Shown here: positions 1 to 10,900 of the stretch, in pieces
How the letters are laid out: the number at the start of each line of letters is the position of its first letter
Position numbering within the stretch: the stretch's first letter is position 1
Assembly (NCBI GenBank): GCA_947471745.1
Contig: CANJKZ010000772.1
Location: forward strand, 992,001-1,056,000
DNA length: 64,000 bases
Reading direction: 5' to 3'
Source of the DNA: Closterium sp. Naga37s-1
Lineage: Eukaryota > Streptophyta > Zygnematophyceae > Desmidiales > Closteriaceae
Notes under the pieces: model-generated
Databases searched by the model: none
What the model was told of the DNA's origin: nothing
The model's input: only the letters and a program-made list of their open reading frames with translations
Translations under genes and position numbers: made by a program

Positions 1-3000
1 GGTGGAGGATTGATAAGTTTTGATTGGTGAAAAATGATGATGTTTTGCTGTCTGGAGATATGAAGGGTCTGGTGGCGAATGGGCATTTTTGCAAGATGCC
101 TTTTGTAGGTTCGAATTTTGGCTGACGGGGAAACTATGGCGAAAATTTTCGCCACGTGAAATTTTGTCCCGCCACCCTGGTGCCACGCGAGCAGCTGCAG
201 CAGTTCATTCCAACAATGGCATGGTGATGGTTCTCCCCCCCATGACGGCAGAGACCAGCATGTATGCTGTATTCGGGCGGATCGGGCGGCGGACATTTTG
301 CGGCGGCACAATTTCTGTACGCTGTACGAGCGGATCCAATACCTACACAGGTTTACAGTGCCGAACTGGGTAAGAAACACAACACGACTGTGCTCAAGTA
401 ATGCTGTGTACCTTTGATTCACAGGTTGGTTAACTTATGCTGTTTGGTTTGGTTTGGTTTCGTATGGTTTGTTGCAATCGAAACTGTTGATGGCGCGTGC
501 TGCTGTCACAGAGTTTTGGCATCCACCCACGTATCAATGTTTGGCACGGATGGACCTAGGGCAGGCTGGAACTTGTTAGGAGCCGTGGCATTTGGTTGTT
601 ATTCTCTTCTCCCGACGATTGTTTTTTGCGTGAGGTGCGGGACGGCGTTGGTTGGGATGGTCCAGAAATTTGTGCGTGATTGAACAAGCAGCTATTCAGC
701 TGACCTCGCAACCTCTTTTGCTGCTCGCGAACCTGAGATGGGCAGCTGAAATTGCGAAGGGGTGCTTGAAAAAATAGTTGCGCGAGCCAATAGCAATGAT
801 GGGCGTTTTTGCCATCGTGGCACAGCCAGCACAGCCTTATCATCAACAATCTCAATCGTCCACCTCATATTTTTCCTCGCCTCATTCTTCTCACCCCTCA
901 TTGCCTAGTTACGTCAGATCGAGGCAGCGAGGACTAGGTTCGCGTCGCATATTTCTACCGTCCATTATCAGATGTAAGGTGATCATCATTTTCGTCAGAT
1001 CCAAGCGATAGTCGGTGATAAGGCTAGCCCCTCATTTGATCCTAAAGCCGCGACTTTCGTGTCAGTGGCGACAGTCGCGCTCACACGTCTAGTACCGTAA
1101 CTATCACTAATATTGGATTGTAATAGCGTCGTGTAAGTTGCGCGATTCAGATTTTTGACTGGTAGTCAGTAGTTGTTCAGATCTGACGTTTTTTGGATTA
1201 TTAAGCGATCTCAGTATGCGGACGAATTAGTAGCGTCGATTTGCAAACGCATTAGCAGTGTTTATCATGCAAATACACGTCGGTAGAGTCGCCTCAGTAC
1301 ATCGCCGCCGCCGTTAGGCAGGCGGACGAAGCCTCAAGATGGTTCGTTTTCTGGAACACGCGAGGATCGCTTTCGCACAGGATGGTCGAGGGGGGAGAGG
1401 GGAGGGAAAGGGAGGGGGAATGAGACGGTGAGAAACTGACGAGAGGCTCCTTCTTGCGTGGCGAGAGGCGACGCTGGGGAACCGGTGGTGGCGCTGACGC
1501 ACCTCGTGGAGCCCCTTTCCGCGTTTCTCCCCCCTTCCCCCTTTGCGGTGCGTGACAAAAGACTGGTGAGAGGCGACGTGGCGGACCCGCCCCGTTCTTT
1601 CTCCCCGTCCCCGTTTTCCTCCCTTCCCCATGTTTCCCCCTTCCCCTCCCCGCGCCTTCTCCCCTTCCCTCCCCCCCTCTCCTTCCTCTTCTCGCTCGTC
1701 CCCCATTCTCCCGTCTTCCGCTCAACACCCCCCCCCCCGCTCTCCCCTCATCTCCCCCCTCTCCTCTCATCTCCCCGCTTTCCCCTCATCTCACTGCGAT
1801 CTCCGCTTATTTCCCCGCGCTCACACCTTCTTCCCCAGCTCCCACGCTCCATCTCCTCTCCCTCTTCCACCCCCCCCACACACAGTCTCACTCACCTCTC
1901 ATCCGCTTCCCCCATCCATGCCTCCTCGCTCACTCACTCTTCATCCCCCCTCCATCCACCTTGCGTTTTCCCCTGCCATCCTCCCCTCATTTCCTCCCAC
2001 CCATTCACCCCTAATTCCCCTCCCCCATCCATGCCCCACCCCTCCTCCCAACCCCCATCAGCTCACCCCCATCTCCCCACATGCCCCTTCTTTGTTCACC
2101 CCTCATTTCCCCCTTCTCCCCCACACGTTCCACCCCCTCCCCTCATTTTGCCATGCCCCAGAATTAGGAAACATTTTTGTGACGATGTGATCTATCAATC
2201 CGTGCTGTTTATGAAAGTGCTCTTTCACCCCACCCCCCATCTCCCCCTTACCTCTCTCCCCCCCCCTCCCCCCTTACCCTTGTCCCCTTTCTTACCGTGC
2301 CCACTCCTCCCCTCCTTCGTTGGGCTTCTTGCCTTTGCAGCACAAGGGAACCGCCTCAGCTGTTGTGATTCGCAGCCAGCAGATGCACCAATCGTAGCTT
2401 TAGGTTGTTGGGTTGGTTACACTGTACTGTACAGCATTCTTCACAGTAATGTACACTGGTATCAATGTAGAGGCTATGGGCTGCAGTTGGCTGTTTTGTT
2501 GTAGCTGTGACTGCTGTAGCAGTGATACAAGTTGGTGAGGGGGGAATGGAGGGCATTACTAATGGTCCCATGGTATTATTTTGTAGGAAATATTTGATGG
2601 CAACAGTATGTTATGATTACGAGTGCACCTACGTACCAACACTGGAATGCCTTCCTAAATCCGATCTTCCTACCCATGCATAAGAAATCTCATGCAAATG
2701 CAAACCTCAGCCCAACACCCAAGGCAACCACGCCAGCCACAGGCACCCCTGCCTTCACCGAACCAGCAGCCGAGGCACGGTAACCACCCAAACCAGCCCG
2801 AGACACGGACAGGCGCAGGGTGGGCGCGGCAAGGGAGCGGGTGTTAGTGAAGGGCGCGCAGTAAGGCAGAGAGGAGGGAATGGCAAGCCTGTGAGGGACA
2901 GCTCGGGTCTTGTACTGGGTCTTGCGTGTGGAGGGACCCGAGGGAGAGGTGAGAGAACCAGCTGTTTAGAGAGGAAACGAGGGGAGGAGGGATTGGAAAA

Positions 3001-3117
3001 GTGGGAAAGGAGAAATAATGAGCGGGCTACTACTCAAGAACAAGCAAGAAAGGGATGTGGATTTCTGCAAGAGTTTGATCGCTCCCTATGGCAAGAAAGG
3101 GATTTTAGCGAGTTCTT
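1..3117. other. Left flank, no gene recognised
   Basis: I see no convincing gene here. From about 1580 to 2340 the + strand is almost pure C/T (long runs of tccc and cccc), which keeps several frames open and yields Pro/Ser-rich pseudo-proteins with no recognisable domain. About 2540-3117 is probably the 3' flank of the malic enzyme gene, which ends at 3118 on the minus strand. No tRNA, LTR or transposase motif was seen. Confidence 0.5.
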
Positions 3118-4466
3118 TTAATGATTCCACTTACTGCAGATAAGGTCGTTATTGCCGCCATCCAGAGTACACTCCTTCACGTCCTGCAGTCCCACCAGAT
3201 CTGCCGTCTCCCCTCCCACTCCTGCCCCTCCGTTGCCACTTGTCGCCACGCCATTCGTCGTCGCCTTCCCCTTGGTCACCGCACCCCTCGGCTCCCCATC
3301 AGCAGCATCCTCCATAAAAGCCACTCCGAATTCCGCTACAACACCATCAGCTTCCTCCAAAGCAGACAACATACCATCCAGCGACACACAGCACACCGGC
3401 ACCTGCGGAACCACATACTCTCCCACTCCTTCCCCCCCCACTCCCTCCCCCACACTCCCTCCCCACCCTCCCGCTCCTGCCGCTGCCCCCTCATTATCAC
3501 TCTCACTGCTGCTCTCCTCCCCCTCCTCCTCCTCTCCACTGTCACTGCTCGTGGTGGTGCTCTCATAGCAGCAGTGAGTTCCCCGGTACTTATCTAAAAG
3601 CTTAAACGCGTTACTGTTATAAAAGTCCGTGAACTGTAGCAGCAGGCTCGGGTTCCACACGCGCACAGCACCCAGCAGCTCCGCCAGGATATCATTGTAA
3701 CGAGACGGCTTCAAACGGGGATGACTCAGCCCCCTATAACCAGACCCAGCCGCCAACAGCTCAGGGTTATCCGTGCCCGTATCCAGACACACGAGGAGAC
3801 ACCTGCTCGGGTCCAGATTCGGCCAGGCAGCCGCAGCAGACGAGAAGAGAGTCGCCATGCTGTCATTACTAGCAACTTTACCGTTACCACTGCTGCTGCT
3901 GCTGCTGCCGTTACTGCCGCTGTTGTTGCCCGTGTGCCCCAGCACGATTTCCGCATCTACTACCAGAACCGCATCAACGTCCTTCCCCACCTCCGCGCGC
4001 TGCTCCCCCCACCGCTGCAGCCGCTGCAGCATCTGCCCGCGGTCCTTCCCCGACAGGTACACCCCGCGCATCTCCTTCAACCCCGCGCCAGCAACAGAAG
4101 CAGCAGCAGTAGCAGCCGCGCCAGCGGCGGCGGGGAGCGCGGAGGGCTTGATGAAGACGGCGACGCCGTTCTCCTTGAGGCGGCGGTCCAGCAGGTATTG
4201 CTGGAAGTCGCGGCACATGTCCGCCAGTTCCGCCATGTCGCCCGCGCTCACCTGGTGTGGGGGGGGGGGCGGGGGGGGGGGGGGGGGATCGTGTGGGGAT
4301 CGTGGGTCAAGGGGAATGATCGTGGGAAATAGCAGGTATTGCTGGAAGTCGCGACACATGTCCGCGAGTTCCGCCATGTCGCCCGCGCTCACCTCAACCT
4401 CCGGTCCCCCCGGCATGTGCAGGTGCTGATGCACCACGTCCTGCAGCTGACTCTGCTCCGCCTGCG

Positions 4467-4497
<31 letters not shown>

Positions 4498-6636
4498 TGC
4501 GCCCGCGCCCGCCCAGCCCTGGAGCTCCTCCGAGTCGCTGGGGACAGCTGGGAGCGCGAGCGGGCCGTGCGGGTGCGGGTGGTACATGCTTGCGCGCGCG
4601 TGGCGCTCCCACTCCGCCACCGTCCCCGCGCCCACCGCGGGCGGGGGGGTGCCCAGCCCCTCCGCCACCATGAACTCGGATATACGCGCTATAAGCAACG
4701 GTACGAGCGCCTGGAAGGGGCAGGGACCGGGGGGAAAGCAAAGCGACGGGGGGAGAGGCGTGGGGGGAAGGAAGTAGCGAGGTGAGGTTCGTGAGTGTAA
4801 GTTGTAACATGCGTTTGAGTTGAATGGTGAGTCATGAATTCTTATCCTTGATTGTTGAATGGTGAGAATGTGTAACCGACAGGCTTGTATGCGTTAATAC
4901 TCGACCAGTTGAAGGAACAATGTGAAAGGGGGTGGAGGAGGGGGGAGGAGGGGAGAAAGGGGCGCGGGAGGGAGAGCATGCGCGCGCGTGCTTACCTTCA
5001 TGGCGGAGAGCGAGGGGAAGAGCATTCCGCGGTCCAGATGCGCCTGCGGCGTGAGTTGCGCCAGGAATTCCGCGGTCGACAGGAACACGTCATCCGTGAT
5101 ACTGCTGCACCTGGTTAAGAGCGCCGCCATGCCGATAGGCCCGAACACGTACGCGTTATTAGCCTGCGCGGGATACATCGTCACCTTCCCGCCGCCCGGC
5201 TCCGCCGATTCCGCCACCAGCGGGGGAAATGGGCTTCCGCTCGCGAACACCACGCGGCCGCCCGTGTATTTGAACGCCTCTTTATAAGAACACTCCGCCT
5301 TGGACGTGGGGTTCGAGAGCGGGAAGATCACGGGCCGATCGTTATAAACACCCATCGCTTCAACCACCTCCTTGGAAAACGCGTTCGCCTGCGCCGACAC
5401 GCCGACCAGCACCGTCGGCCGGAACTCATGAACGGCCGAGATCAAATCCGGCTGGTACGGCAGATCGTGCGCGAACGGAATCTTATGATCCTGCAGCTCG
5501 CCCTTTAACTCGCGCTCCTTGCACACGAGGCCTTTGGAGTCGATAAACAAGCACCGCTGCCGCGCCGCGGCGAGATCCATTCCGCACCGTCGATTCATCG
5601 CCTGCGCGATCAGCTGCGCGATCCCCGTCCCCGCCTCCCCCGCGCCGAGGAACAGAATCCGCTGCTCCTCTAGCGGCCGCCCGGTGACGCGGAGCGCGGA
5701 GAGCAATCCCGCGAGCGTGATGCACGCCGTACCCTGGATATCGTCGTTGAAGCAGCATTGCGTGTGCTGGTATCGCTCGAGCAGCCGAAACGCGTTGCAG
5801 TTGCCGAAATCCTCGAACTGCAGCAGCACGTGCGGCTTCAACGTGCGCGCCGCGGTCATAAGCTCGTCCACGAGCTCGTCGTACTCCGGACCGCGCATCC
5901 GCCGCTGCCGCAGGCCCTTGTACCCCGGATCCGATAGAAGCTTCTCGTTATTAGTCCCCACGTCCAGCATCACCGGCAGGGCGCGACGCGGATCTAACCC
6001 CGCCATCGCGGTGTAAAGCAGGATCTTCCCCTCGCTGATCCCCATCCCCCCCGCGCCCTGGTCCCCGAGACCCAGGATCCTCTCTCCGTCCGTCACCACG
6101 ATCACTCGAATGCCGCTGTGCGGGCACGCGGCGCGGAGACGCTCCAGAAAGTGACCCTTATCCGCCGCCGTGAGGTAGATCCCGTTAGGAACGATCCCGA
6201 GCTCGTGGTAGCGTTGGCAGGCCTCCCCGACCGTTGGGGTGTAAATGTACGGAAGAACCTCCTCCGTGTGATCCATTAGTAGGCGGAAGAATAACTCCTC
6301 GTCCGCCTCGCGCGTCGCGCGGAGGTACATGTAACGGTCGATGTCCTTCGGAAGCGCGTCGAGCGCGGAGAGCACGGCTTGCTCCATGGTCTCGCATTCC
6401 GCCTCCTCCTCCGGGGATTCTACGAGCTGATCCGCGTTGACCAGCGCGACTTTTGTCGGTAGCGGCGCGGAGAGCTGGCAGAGCGAGCCGACGTACGTCG
6501 CGGCGGGAGTTGCGGATGCCGTCGCGCGGCCGTTGCCGTTCTTCGCGCTGCCGTTTGTGGGGATTGATTCATCTGCCGAAGTTGTGGAGGGCTTCACAGC
6601 CGGATCGGCAGCGGGGGATCCGTCGGCCGGCGCCAT
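3118..6636 (-). CDS. Malic enzyme fused to a degenerate second malic-enzyme-like domain
   Basis: Three exons read in phase: 6636-4996, 4710-4393 and 4251-3118, about 1030 aa. The start is the ATG at 6636. The first about 600 residues form a normal malic enzyme (oxidative decarboxylation of malate to pyruvate). Visible motifs are YTPTVGEACQRY, VTDGERILGLGDQGAGGMGI followed by the catalytic Lys in GISEGK, LQFEDFGNCNAF, CCFNDDIQGTA (metal-binding Asp) and the Rossmann loop FLGAGEAGTG. Exon 2 supplies the usual C-terminus (RISEFMVAEGL...ASMYHP), which would normally end the protein. Instead the frame continues through an Ala/Gly linker into a diverged copy of the N-terminal part: GVYLSGKDRG, LDTGTDNPELL, LLQFTDFYNSNAFKLLDKY, CCYES and CVSLDGMLSAL. 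This copy lacks the catalytic Lys, the FED Glu (now Thr), the NDD motif and the nucleotide loop, and carries acidic and Gly/Ser insertions. No clear transit peptide is visible and cofactor choice cannot be assigned. Confidence 0.85.
4191..4396 (-). repeat. Partial exon duplication inside malic enzyme intron 2
   Basis: Two near-identical copies of about 65 bp (4191-4253 and 4330-4393) encode SAGDMAELADMCRDFQQYLL. The second intron (4392-4252, 141 nt) begins with one copy and the next exon begins with the other, so both junctions read AG|GTGAGC. Between them lie a long C/G homopolymer region (4260-4289) and a pyrimidine tract. The intron length is a multiple of three and has no stop, so retention would add 47 residues. 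Confidence 0.75.
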
Positions 6637-7919
6637 TGCCAAATTTCAAAGCGAGAGGTAGTGTCGTCGAAAGTAAAATGGACAGCGGGCTCGAGCCAGC
6701 AGAAACAACCCGTGGCCTCGTTTCGAAAAATGCAGTTGTATCCTAGTAAGCTGAATCCTTTGGTCACTAGTCTGAAGGTCGCTGCAGAAGTAATCACTGT
6801 GTGTATCAATGAACGACAAAGCCGTTCTGTTTATGCTTTTGTTTGGCCACACAAGAACAGGAGAGCTGGATGGGCTGGGTGGGTGATCAGAATTCGGGGA
6901 GAAGCCATGGCGTGAACGGCTTTCCTAGGAAGAAAGAGGGAATGTATCAACCCGAACCAGCAGAGGAGGTAAGACTTGGCCCAAACCAGCTCGGCACAGT
7001 TAGTGAGATAGGTCGGGCATTTTGAAACACCAATTACAACACTTCCGCTGGTGAGCTGGCGGCCACTTGACTCGAAGTTACTGATGCCGAGCCGAACCGA
7101 CGAGTCGCGTATATTCTGGGTGTTCCTCTCTGCCTGACCTGAACGTGATTATGTTCTGTCGCGACGCGGAAGCAGCTCGCCTGGGTGGCTGGTTGGAAAA
7201 AGCGTGCGAAGTAATTCGCGAAGCTTCAATTACGGTTACGAGTTCAGCAGCAAGCTCGTGGCAGAGTGAATTTGAACGACGACTGCTGGGAGGGATTTTT
7301 TGCGTGCTGTGTGGTGTGGATGGTGGTTGCAGAAAATGTTGGTGGGAGGGAAGCATCCCTGAGGGGGATCCGGCCCAATCAGACCACCAGACTGCGGAAC
7401 GGCCTTCCCACGAGCCGTGGATTCGTTCAGGTGAGCTGCCCAACGGCGAATGCGGCCCACACAGCCACTGAAGCCAATGCCAACTCAGCAAAGCAACAAC
7501 AACATCGGCGATAAAGTAGACCCGATTCGCTGGCTTTCCCAAGGTTTCCAGGGGCTGTGGCGGCACATGACCTTTAGCCACTTACGAACCTTGATCTTTC
7601 CGCGTCGTCCAAGCTTTTTGCCGATTCGAGGGCATTGATTGGCTGAGATAGCATAAGCTGTGTCTACGCCACTCGCCGAAAGTGTTGCTGGCGAGCCGCG
7701 TCCTCAGAGAGCAGAGCAGAACAGGTCACCGGCGTGCGCGCTAGGTCTGACAATATGAATCAGACACCCGTGTATAGTGTTACACAACTACAGGGGAATT
7801 ATTTATGCTAACGATTTTGAGCGGAACAACCTAACACCCCAGGAACAAAATCTACTCTCATTTTGCTTCGTCAATGGCAGTGAAATACACATGACCACCA
7901 CAGAGAATGGTCTACTACC
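6637..7919. other. Intergenic: malic enzyme upstream region and DCAF1 3' flank
   Basis: This 1.3 kb separates the malic enzyme start (6636, minus) from the DCAF1 stop (7920, minus), so it should contain the malic enzyme promoter and the DCAF1 3' UTR. Open frames such as 7078-7581 (minus) show no recognised motif and I do not call them genes. Confidence 0.5.
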
Positions 7920-10900
7920 CTATTCGTCTGGGGCCGAATCCTCGGAATCCCAGTCTTCATCCTCGAAATCTAAATCTTCATCGTCACCCTCATCTGTGTC
8001 ATCGTCATCATCATCATCCTCATCACTGAAACTATCCGGATCTTCATCTGACGGTCCCTCCATTATCAAATCCATAAGCTCCTGTGCCGCCTCCTCATCA
8101 TCCTCGGAGTCACTCCCCAAATACTCCCCCTCCTCCACTTCCCCGTTCATCACCCCACCACGCCCACCACCCCTCACGGCCCTCACCCTCGGCTGCCCAA
8201 ACCCATCCTCATCCTCCTCATCCAAATCCTCCGAAAACCCTCCGAAAAGCTCCTCCTCTATACTATCCAACTCCTCCTGATCCTCATCCTCCTCCTCCTC
8301 CGCTTCATCCCCCTCATCCTCCATCTCCCCCTCATCCTCCCCATCATAATCCCCTAGCTCCTCCACCACCCGCTGCCGCCCAACCTCGAACAACCGCGCG
8401 ACAGAATCCGATTCCCCATGCTCATCTACCACCACCGCTGCCACATACCCGTCCGTGGGTTCAACGGCGAGATCGAGGACGCAGCGCTCCACATTAACGG
8501 TTGCGATGTCAGTGTACGAAGTCGCGTCGATGGTTTTGAATGCTGAGAAGAGGGCGTGCTTGCGCCGCCGCCCGTGCAGGGCTGCAAGAAGGTCGTCGGT
8601 GGTGCGGCGGAGGGTGGCATAAATCACCTCTCCAGTGCCGTTGAATGTTATGGAGGTCTGGTCGAGGGACGGGACGCTGCGCAGAAGCTTCCTTGTCCGG
8701 AGATCCCACACCTCAGAGTTGATAATCACCTGACGTGTGGGGAGGGTAAGCAGGGATGGGGAGAAGAGCAATTGCAATGTCAGTGTAAGAGGTCGCATCG
8801 ATGCTCTTGAACGCGGAGAAGAGCGGGCGTGCTTGCGCCGCCAGCCGTGCAGGGCTGCCAGGAGGTCGTTGGTGGTGCGGCGGAGGGTCGCGTAGATGAC
8901 TTCGCCCGTGGCATTGAATGTTATGGAGGTCTGGTCGAGAGACGGGACGCTGCGCAGAAGCTTCCGTGTTTGAAGATCCCACACCTCCGAATTGATGATT
9001 ACCTGGTAGGAAGGGGAGAGGAGGGACAGGGTGGAGGAAAGGGAAGGTTGGATGCCCCCTGCTTGCTGCTCTCTTCAAGGTGCGGCAAATAAAACAAACC
9101 CCAATATTCTCATGTAGTTGCCAATACCCCCCCCCCCCCAAATGATCCGCTCACCTCATTGCCTGAAGGGTGGAAGCTCCCTCCTAAATAGTCGGATAAC
9201 TGGTCGAAGCGGTGCACGGGCTCACTGATGGCCGGTTGCTCACTTTAGCTGCTGAAAACAACAACCACCCCCAGTACGCTCACCTCATTTCCGGATGGGT
9301 GGAAGCCCCCTCCTCCATAGTCGGAGAACTGGTCGAAGCGGTGAACGGGCTCACTGATGCGCGGGTCCCGAAGGAACCCCTTCCACAGCAGCAGATCGTC
9401 CAGTGGAGAGAAATGCACCCCCTGGGACCCCAATCAACCTACTCACTCCCGCTTCCCAAACCAACAACTCACCTCGTTGCCAGAGGGGTGGAAGCCGCCT
9501 CCTCCATGGTCTGAGAACTGGTCGACTCGATGCACAGGCTCACTGATGTGCGGGTCCCATAGGAACCCCTTCCACAGCAGCCGCTGCTGCTGCTGGCCGG
9601 TCACCTCTACCTGCTCTGGAAACAAACAATCCTCAACCCAATTAATTTGTTGCCAATATTCCCAATAAATCCACTCACCTCATTGCCTGAAGGGTGGAAG
9701 CCCCCTCCTCCATAATCTGAGAACTGGTTGAACCGATGCACGGGCTCACTGGTCCTCGGGTCCCACAGGAACCCCTTCCACAGCAGCAGGTGCTGTGCCT
9801 TCAACCAAGCTTCGATGGACCCACCAGAGTACAAGAAACCAAATAAACCACTCACCTCGTTGCCTGAAGGGTGGAAGCCCCCTCCCCCATAATCCGAGAA
9901 CTGGTCGAAGCGGTGAACGGGCTCACTGATGCGCGGGTCCCACAGGAACCCCTTCCACAGCAGCAGATCGTCCAGCGGAGAGAAATGCACCGCCTGGGAT
10001 CCCAACGTGCGACTCACCCCTGCTCCCCCTCCTCCTCCTCCTCCACCCATCATTGTAACGCCAGCACCGCCAATACCAGCAGCAGTGGCACCAGCAGCGC
10101 CGGCAAGCCCGATGCCAAACCCTCCGAACCCACCATAACCGCCGTAACCACCAAATAGACCACCAAAGCCACCATTCCCACCGCGCCCGCCTCCCAGACC
10201 CCCACCAGCAACCCCACCGCCCACACCACCCCAACCAACCACACCAGCAGCACCAGCAGCGCCACCAGCGCCACCAGCAGCACCAACATATGAGTCTGCA
10301 GCAGCAGCGATAGGCGCTTCCCTGAGCGTTTCCTGCAGCCTGCCCGTAGCCACGTCATACAGCAGCACCTCTCTCGACTCCCTTGACTGCCCGTCGCACC
10401 GCACTGCACCGATGGTGCGAGCAGAGTGGCTGAAGCGGCCGAGGCGGCAGGAGGGGAAGGTGTGGATGGGCCCGAGAGAGAGGTCTGCTGCATCCCACAG
10501 CTTCACTTCTGTTCGGGTGGAGGAGAGCAGCAGACAGGACGCTGCTCCGTACGCTGCTGACGCTGCTGATGACCCCGCTCCTGCTCCTCCTGCTGCTCCT
10601 CCTGCTGCTGCTCCGCCTGCTCTTATCCCCGTTCCTCCTGCTGCTGATGCCCCGTCTTGCATTTCCTCCTCCTGCTGCCTCCCCCGCCCCCGTCCTACAA
10701 ACCCCCTGTCATCATCATCATACCCCGGTCTTGGCGCCGAAAACACCGAAACTATTGAAGACTGGTGGCAGGAGTAGCTATCCACAATCACACCCCCCTC
10801 CGCGTCAAATAGCTTTATCTCTCCTGCAGTCGTCCCCACTGCCAAGCATCGCCTTCCCCCACCGAACCCCCCAACGCCCCCAGCACCCCCCCCGCTGAAC

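Noticed and set aside
1458-2504. 348-residue open frame on the + strand
   Set aside because: It is Pro/Ser/Leu-rich because the strand is a C/T run; other frames are open as well and no domain or plausible start is visible.
6636-6642. Malic enzyme start two codons upstream
   Set aside because: The codon at 6642 is TTG; the first ATG is at 6636.
7078-7581. 167-residue minus-strand open frame between malic enzyme and DCAF1
   Set aside because: No recognisable motif, competing open frames on the other strand and a position in the expected promoter and 3' UTR space.
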